A DNA stretch of 18,313 nt from Acidobacteriota bacterium (lineage in GTDB: Bacteria; Acidobacteriota; Terriglobia; Terriglobales; Acidobacteriaceae), in assembly GCA_021851465.1 (NCBI GenBank), contig JAJZDL010000027.1, forward strand, positions 1 through 18,313, in the 5' to 3' direction. The notes under the pieces are model-generated. The model saw only the letters and a list, made by a program, of their open reading frames with translations, was not told the DNA's origin and searched no databases. Shown in pieces: positions 13,835 through 18,313 of the stretch (the stretch's first letter is position 1; each line of letters starts with the position of its first letter). Made by a program: the position numbers and the translations under genes.

Positions 13835-15121
13835 ATGTGTGGGGCTCGTATTCTTTTAGCCGCTCTCCTCGTGTTTGCGTCTGTCGCGCGGGCCCAGGAT
13901 CCTTACAATCTGATCGGCTGCATCACTGCCATCCAGCATTCCGGGGCCTTCGATATCGAAGGCATTCACATTCTCTTCACACCCACCACCAAATTCCGCA
14001 CGCACACCGGCTCATTTTCGACTGCCCCAGCCTCCCGGCCAGCCACATACTACCTGGGTGAATCGATCGAAGCCGTAGGCGTGCTCGACAATTTCAGCCA
14101 CACGCTTACTGCGTCCCGGATTACCCTCGTCCCCGCAAAGCCCGCAAGCGTTAGAGGCATTGCCATCATCGATCTCATCCCATCTGTCGCTGCAACCCAG
14201 CCCGCCTCAGACCGTACCATCCGCGCCGATGGTTTCCTGCTCCACATCACCGCGAAGACGAAACTTAACTTCGCTGCGCCGCTAACCTCTATCGCCGACA
14301 TTGCCACCAACCAGTGGGTCGATTACTCAGGAGTGCAACAACTCGACGGCACCGTTCTGCTCGACTACGCAGGCATCGGCCCCAACAAGGTCAGCCACAT
14401 GGAAGACTGGATTCGAACGAAGGTCGACTACGATCCCGCCGCGGTCCCTGACGGTTCCCATCAGAGCGGCGTCAGCAAAGCCTTTATCGGCGTCGATCCT
14501 CGCAAAATTCCACCCTACCGCGACGCAGCGATGCAGGCCAGGGTACAACGAATCGGTGAATCGCTTATCCCTGCCTATCAGCGCGCTCTCCCTGCGTCCG
14601 ATCCCAATAAAATCAACTTTCGCTTTCAGGTCATCGACTCGACCAAATGGCGCGACGCCGCTTCCTTGTCCAATGGCATCATCCTTGTGCCCCGCCAGGT
14701 TGTCGAACGCATGCAAAACGATGACCAGCTTGCCGCCGTCCTTGCCGACAATATCGCCGAAACGATCGAAAAGGACACGCTGCACATCACCTCGACGTAC
14801 ACGAAAGTTGTCGGGGCCGAAGTCGCCGGCGACGTAGCAGGCATCTTTCTTCCCGGCGCTGGCCTGGCCACGCTTTTCGCCGGAGGCAAAGTCTCTGCGC
14901 ACGGTTATACCCTCGCGTTGCAGCAGAGTGGGCGCGTCAGCCTCTGCTTCCTCCACGACGCAGGCTATGACATCACCCAGGCCCCGCTGGCCTGGTGGCT
15001 CCTCGCCTCCAAGTCCGTCAAGCCCATCGAGCAGGTCCCCATACCGCCCCGCGCCGACACCCTCTACATCGTGTTGGGCACCACCTGGAACCCCATTGCC
15101 GAAGCTTCCAGGCTGCCGTGA
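13835..15121 (+). CDS. Secreted pseudo-M48 peptidase-like protein
   Basis: A 428-residue protein with a clear signal peptide (1-20, likely cut after ARA). Residues 24-100 form a beta-rich module with YYLGESIEAVGVL and LTASRITLV, reminiscent of DUF5666-type domains. Residues about 225-390 follow the M48 metallopeptidase plan: SNGIILVPRQVVERM, then DDQLAAVLADNIAE, then a Gly/Ala-rich hydrophobic stretch, then LQQSGRVSLCFLHDAGYD. M48 enzymes have HExxH after LAAVLA and ExxxD before AGYD. Here the positions are Asp305, Asn306, Glu309 and Gln364/Gly366, so zinc binding and catalysis should be lost. The C-terminus WNPIAEASRLP nearly repeats that of the upstream pectinesterase. Start: the ATG at 13835 heads a good signal peptide but lacks a Shine-Dalgarno. 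A TTG frame extends to 13784. The function is unknown to me. Confidence 0.75.
   Translation: MCGARILLAALLVFASVARAQDPYNLIGCITAIQHSGAFDIEGIHILFTPTTKFRTHTGSFSTAPASRPATYYLGESIEAVGVLDNFSHTLTASRITLVPAKPASVRGIAIIDLIPSVAATQPASDRTIRADGFLLHITAKTKLNFAAPLTSIADIATNQWVDYSGVQQLDGTVLLDYAGIGPNKVSHMEDWIRTKVDYDPAAVPDGSHQSGVSKAFIGVDPRKIPPYRDAAMQARVQRIGESLIPAYQRALPASDPNKINFRFQVIDSTKWRDAASLSNGIILVPRQVVERMQNDDQLAAVLADNIAETIEKDTLHITSTYTKVVGAEVAGDVAGIFLPGAGLATLFAGGKVSAHGYTLALQQSGRVSLCFLHDAGYDITQAPLAWWLLASKSVKPIEQVPIPPRADTLYIVLGTTWNPIAEASRLP
15085..15119 (+). repeat. 35-bp direct repeat, copy 2 (3' end of pseudo-M48 gene)
   Basis: Matches 13723-13757 at 31 of 35 positions. It encodes WNPIAEASRLP plus the first base of the stop codon. 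Three of the four differences are silent or conservative in effect (Asp/Asn, Ile/Ile, Ala/Ser). Confidence 0.85.
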
Positions 15122-15253
15122 CGTGGCGCTCGCGCGCGAAAATATAGTTGCGTCCGCCCTATCAAATCGAGGCTTCCAACGTCTCACAGGGAGAACCCTT
15201 ATTTGATTTTCGGTTGCAGTGGGCGGATTTCGAGAGAGAGGATTTTTTGCGAG

Positions 15254-16192
15254 ATGACCAACCGTATCGCCTCCAGCTTGCATCGCAGCAAGGCGCAACT
15301 CATCCTCACAGCCGCATGGATCGCCATCGCCGCTCCCGTCGCATTGGGCCAGGGAATTGCCCCTCCCCCCGCGCCGCCGTCTGCCGCTCCCGCGCCGCCG
15401 GTTGCCTCCACCAGCGTCCCTGCCAAGCCCATCGAGTTCGACGTCGCTGTCTTCAAGCTGAACAAGTCGGGCTCCTACGACCACCCCTTCACGATTCCGG
15501 CCGATGGCGACGGCTTCACCTTTGCGAACCGCCCCATGCACGACCTGATCCGCTACGCTTTTTCCAAGGGAAGGGGCGGCTCGTTTCGCATCTCCGGCCA
15601 GCCCTCCTGGGTGGATGACGACCACTACGACGTACAGGCCAAGGTCGCGCCGGAAGACATCGCGGAGTGGCAGAGGCTCGATGGCAACGGCAAGAGGCTC
15701 GCGCTGCAGGGCTTCGTCATCGAGTATCTCAAACTCAAGTACCACCCGGACCCCACCCCGTATCCCTACTACGCACTGGTCGTCGGCAAGAATGGCCCGA
15801 AGTTCAGGGAAAGCAAGCCGGGCGACAGCTTCAAGACGCCCGACGGAAAGAGCGTCGCGGGCCGCGTCGTCGGCTTCACCGGGCCAGATGAGATCACCGT
15901 GCAGGACGCGCCGATCGAGCAGTTCGCGGACATGCTGACCGGCTACGCGGACCGCCCCGTTATCGACAAGACCGGCCTCGCGGGCGTGTACAGCTTCGTC
16001 GTCCACTTCGACCCCGAACCGGATCCCGGCTCGCCAGGCGGGGCCACTCCGCCCTTCTATGCGCTCAGGCCCGATGCCGCCACCCCGGTCATCTTCTCCG
16101 CCGTCAAGCAGCTCGGCCTCCAGCTTGTATTCACCAAAGGCCCCATCGACGCCATTGTCATCGACCACGTCGAGCGACCGCCGGACAATTAG
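15254..16192 (+). CDS. TIGR03435/DUF3738 family secreted protein
   Basis: A 312-residue protein of the soil-bacterium paralogous family TIGR03435 (DUF3738), whose biochemical role is unknown. A signal peptide or anchor (1-32, LILTAAWIAIAAPVALG) is followed by a Pro/Ala-rich linker (35-58). Family blocks then appear in order: FDVAVFKLNKSG, FANRPMHDLIRYAF, GQPSWVDDDHYDVQAK, YYALVVGKNGPKFRES, IEQFADMLTGYADRPVIDKTGL, FSAVKQLGLQLVF and IDAIVIDHVERP at the end. The ATG at 15254 is preceded by a GAGAGAGAGG purine run 13 bases away. An in-frame codon at 15203 would add 17 unlikely residues. It is preceded by 132 bp of partly AT-rich spacer, so it may have its own promoter. These proteins are often highly duplicated in Acidobacteria; no second copy is seen here. 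Confidence 0.9.
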   Translation: MTNRIASSLHRSKAQLILTAAWIAIAAPVALGQGIAPPPAPPSAAPAPPVASTSVPAKPIEFDVAVFKLNKSGSYDHPFTIPADGDGFTFANRPMHDLIRYAFSKGRGGSFRISGQPSWVDDDHYDVQAKVAPEDIAEWQRLDGNGKRLALQGFVIEYLKLKYHPDPTPYPYYALVVGKNGPKFRESKPGDSFKTPDGKSVAGRVVGFTGPDEITVQDAPIEQFADMLTGYADRPVIDKTGLAGVYSFVVHFDPEPDPGSPGGATPPFYALRPDAATPVIFSAVKQLGLQLVFTKGPIDAIVIDHVERPPDN

Positions 16193-16271
16193 CCGCGCCG
16201 ATTTTTTCGCACACCGCACTCTGCCACTTTCAGGCAGGCTGTAAAGTTAGTGGAGAGGTGGCCGCGCCCGG

Positions 16272-16991
16272 ATGAATGCACTCCAGACAAACCATACGCC
16301 CAAGCGCATCCTGCTGAGTTGGAGCGGGGGCAAGGACAGCGCATGGGCGCTGCATCTTCTGCGTCGGCAGCCGCAGTACGAGGTGGTCGCGCTGCTCACC
16401 ACAATCAATGAGGAGTTCCGGCGCGTGGCGATCCACGGCTTCCGTGAGGATCTGCTCGACCGGCAGGCCGCCTCCATCGGGCTGCCGCTGTGGAAGGTCG
16501 ATCTGCCGTTCCCTTGCACGAACGCCGAGTACGAATCGCGGATGGCCGCCGTCTGCGCGCGCGCCGTGGCCGAAGGGCTGCACGGCATCGCCTTCGGCGA
16601 CCTCTTTCTGGAGGACATCCGCGCCTACCGTATCGAGAAGCTGGCGGGCACTGGGCTCGAACCGATCTTTCCGGTGTGGACGCCGGACCTCGGCATCACC
16701 ACCGCCGAGCTGGCGCGCCAGATGATCGCGGCCGGCCTGCGCGCACGCCTGACCTGCGTCGATCCGCGCCACCTCGACGCCTCCTTTGCCGGCCGCGCCT
16801 TCGACGCCGCACTGCTCGCCGACCTGCCCGCCGCAGTCGATCCCTGCGGCGAGCGCGGCGAGTTCCACTCCTTCGCCTTTGACGGTCCCATCTTCTCGCG
16901 TACCATCTCCGTACTTCCCGGCGAGACCGTGGAGCGAGACAATTTCATCTATGCCGATCTTCTCCCCGCGCCCGCAGGCGTTGATGGCTGA
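16272..16991 (+). CDS. PP-loop ATPase, Dph6/DUF71-like
   Basis: A 239-residue member of the adenine nucleotide alpha-hydrolase superfamily, related to diphthine-ammonia ligase (COG2102). The PP-loop SGGKDS is at residues 18-23. FGDLFLEDIRAYRI (108-121) and DPCGERGEFHSFAFDGPIF (190-208) are the family's C-terminal signatures. Family members adenylate a carboxyl or carbonyl group using ATP. In eukaryotes and archaea the substrate is diphthine on elongation factor 2, but bacteria lack diphthamide, so the bacterial substrate is unknown. GGAGAGG lies about 14 bases before the ATG, which is far. The last 8 bases overlap the longest possible start of the next gene, suggesting translational coupling. 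No signal peptide: it is cytoplasmic among secreted neighbours. Confidence 0.87.
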   Translation: MNALQTNHTPKRILLSWSGGKDSAWALHLLRRQPQYEVVALLTTINEEFRRVAIHGFREDLLDRQAASIGLPLWKVDLPFPCTNAEYESRMAAVCARAVAEGLHGIAFGDLFLEDIRAYRIEKLAGTGLEPIFPVWTPDLGITTAELARQMIAAGLRARLTCVDPRHLDASFAGRAFDAALLADLPAAVDPCGERGEFHSFAFDGPIFSRTISVLPGETVERDNFIYADLLPAPAGVDG

Positions 16992-18313
16992 CCGCACAAA
17001 TCGCCTGCCAGCTTCATTCCGCGCTCTTTGCACAATGGGCGGGAGCGATACACCTCACACCGCATGGAGCGGTCGCATGCTCTGCCTGCTGGCCTGCGTG
17101 CTGCTTGCGCTCACCGCGCCCGCATCGGCGCAGACGCTGGCGCGGCCCGGCTGGGCAGGCTCCGGGCTGAATGCCGACCCGTGGTGGAAGCGCGCCGTCT
17201 TCTATGCGGTCGATGCTGGGCCAACCGGCGCGGGCCAGGCCAGCGCATCCCAACAGACGCCCGACTGCAAGGCGTTGGCCGAGCGGTTGGGCGCGCTGCG
17301 CTCGCTGGACGTGGATGCGTTGCTGCTGCCCGCGCCCGCGCTGCCCGCGCCGGGAACGAACGGCACAATGCCCGACCTGGACGATCTGGACAGCCTCATC
17401 CGCCAGGCAAGCGAGCGCGACATGCGCATTCTGTTGACTCTTCCGGCCCCCAGCAACGCCGCCGATCTTGCCGCAGTGGCGCGCTTCTGGCTCAACCGCG
17501 GCATCGCAGGTTTCTACCTTGAACCGCCGCCGGGAACCAGTTCGCAGGACGAGCAGGCCCTGGTGCAGGCGCTGCGCAAGGCCACCGACGCGGCGGTCGG
17601 CCAGCGCATAGCGATCGCGCAGTTCAACCCAGACGCCGGCGGCGTTCCTGCCGCGACTGCTTTGCACCCGGCTCCTCGCCGTATAGCGGGCCGACGCACC
17701 AGGCGCGCGGGTGAGAGTGGCGAAGCGCAGCTTGAGATCGATCCGCGCCTGAGCCGGTTGGACCTGCCCGACGCAGCGGGCCTGCGCCAGTTGCTGACGC
17801 AATCGCTGGATGAGCCGAACGTGCTGCTGGACTACCAGCCACCCGCGCCGCCCGCGAACGCTCCAGACCCGTATCCCGCGCTGGCCCAGGCGATGGCGGC
17901 GATCCTGCTCACCACGCACACCTCCGCGCTGATCGACTCCAGCGCGGGCCTCGTTCTGGAGGCTGCGCCCGACCGCTCCGAAGCAGCCGAGCAACCGCCC
18001 GCTGCGCCGCCGCCGCCGCCACCACCGCCCGCTGCGCCGCCGGGCGTCTATCTGCCGTTTGTGCCGTACACTCCGCCGCCCAAACCGTTGCCGATGGCCG
18101 TGACCAAGCCCGCCCCACCGGACCCGCTGACGCTGTGGTATCGGCAGTTGGCCGCGCTGCACCACGACAACGCCGTGATCCGCTCCGGCAGCAAGACGTT
18201 TCTGGACTTCGATGCCCAGAACGCGCTGGTGTGGGTGAGCCGTCCGGCAGCGGGCAGCGAACGGAGTTTTCCAGTGATTGCGGCGTGCAATCTTACGTCG
18301 TCGCCGCTGGTGC
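16984..18313 (+). CDS. Degenerate GH13 (alpha-amylase)-like secreted protein, 3' end missing
   Basis: An open frame without a stop runs off the right edge (443 codons visible). A secretion signal core LLACVLLALTAPASAQ ends near residue 50. ATGs at 16984, 17035 and 17077 are all possible starts; the last has GGAG 7 bases upstream, the first overlaps the upstream stop. GH13-like landmarks are WWKRAVFYAV (67-76), LAERLGALRSLDVDALLL (98-115), DLDSLIRQASERDMRILLTLP (134-154) and FWLNRGIAGFYLE (168-180). In active enzymes the last motif is GFRxD with the catalytic aspartate; here Arg and Asp are replaced. IAIAQF (209-214) sits where the acid/base Glu would be. A proline-rich segment (338-380, with eight consecutive prolines) interrupts the barrel end before LWYRQLAALHHDNAVIRSGS (384-403), the usual C-terminal lead-in. 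Probably a binding or structural pseudoenzyme. Confidence 0.72.
   Translation, partial: MADRTNRLPASFRALCTMGGSDTPHTAWSGRMLCLLACVLLALTAPASAQTLARPGWAGSGLNADPWWKRAVFYAVDAGPTGAGQASASQQTPDCKALAERLGALRSLDVDALLLPAPALPAPGTNGTMPDLDDLDSLIRQASERDMRILLTLPAPSNAADLAAVARFWLNRGIAGFYLEPPPGTSSQDEQALVQALRKATDAAVGQRIAIAQFNPDAGGVPAATALHPAPRRIAGRRTRRAGESGEAQLEIDPRLSRLDLPDAAGLRQLLTQSLDEPNVLLDYQPPAPPANAPDPYPALAQAMAAILLTTHTSALIDSSAGLVLEAAPDRSEAAEQPPAAPPPPPPPPAAPPGVYLPFVPYTPPPKPLPMAVTKPAPPDPLTLWYRQLAALHHDNAVIRSGSKTFLDFDAQNALVWVSRPAAGSERSFPVIAACNLTSSPLV

Noticed and set aside
15161..15210. ATCAAAT ... ATTTGAT inverted repeat upstream of the TIGR03435 gene
   Set aside because: Only 7 bp per arm with a long spacer; expected by chance in an AT-richer spacer.
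14327..16219. 630-codon minus-strand frame across the pseudo-M48 and TIGR03435 genes
   Set aside because: It spans two genes and their spacer, with low-complexity composition and no family motif. The plus-strand products have signal peptides and recognisable families.
17014..18165. 383-codon minus-strand frame at the right end
   Set aside because: Gln/Arg-rich without motifs. The plus strand in frame 16984 reads as a GH13-like protein through the window edge.

Overview
The window looks like a GC-rich chromosomal segment from a soil acidobacterium, probably Acidobacteriaceae. The strongest marker is a member of the TIGR03435/DUF3738 family (15254-16192), a paralogous family expanded in Acidobacteria and some other soil bacteria. 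A futalosine-pathway mqnA, a secreted pectin esterase, and intergenic repeats of the 'GCTCAGAATGAC' type fit this placement. No transposase, integrase, CRISPR array or tRNA was seen.

Left end (1-493): no gene, but three layers of repeats: a REP-like palindrome, a 17-unit hexanucleotide tract, and a 31-bp tandem repeat. Next comes a leftward sugar module: a rhamnulokinase-type FGGY kinase and an L-fucose-isomerase-like protein 2 bp downstream. Upstream of these, also leftward, is a pyruvoyl-dependent arginine decarboxylase. Divergent from it is a type II glutamine synthetase whose leader contains several potential hairpins. A strong bidirectional terminator separates glutamine synthetase from the convergent topA.

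Centre (5961-12643): core housekeeping genes. dprA and topA run leftward in the classic dprA-topA order. mqnA (chorismate dehydratase) diverges from dprA. fabH converges on mqnA with only 18 bp between the stops. The small SRP RNA lies on the minus strand upstream of fabH.

Right end (12716-18313): five rightward genes, at least four with signal-peptide-like N-termini. They are a CE8 pectinesterase; a secreted protein with an M48-peptidase-like fold in which every zinc-binding and catalytic position appears replaced; a TIGR03435 protein; a PP-loop ATPase of the Dph6/DUF71 type; and, running off the edge, a degenerate GH13-like protein. This last gene has no stop inside the window. The pectinesterase and the pseudo-M48 protein end in nearly the same 11 residues, encoded by a 35-bp imperfect direct repeat (31/35) that brackets the pseudo-M48 gene. 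That repeat, and the two apparent pseudoenzymes, are the least ordinary things here. All family calls come from reading motifs by eye; no search was run.
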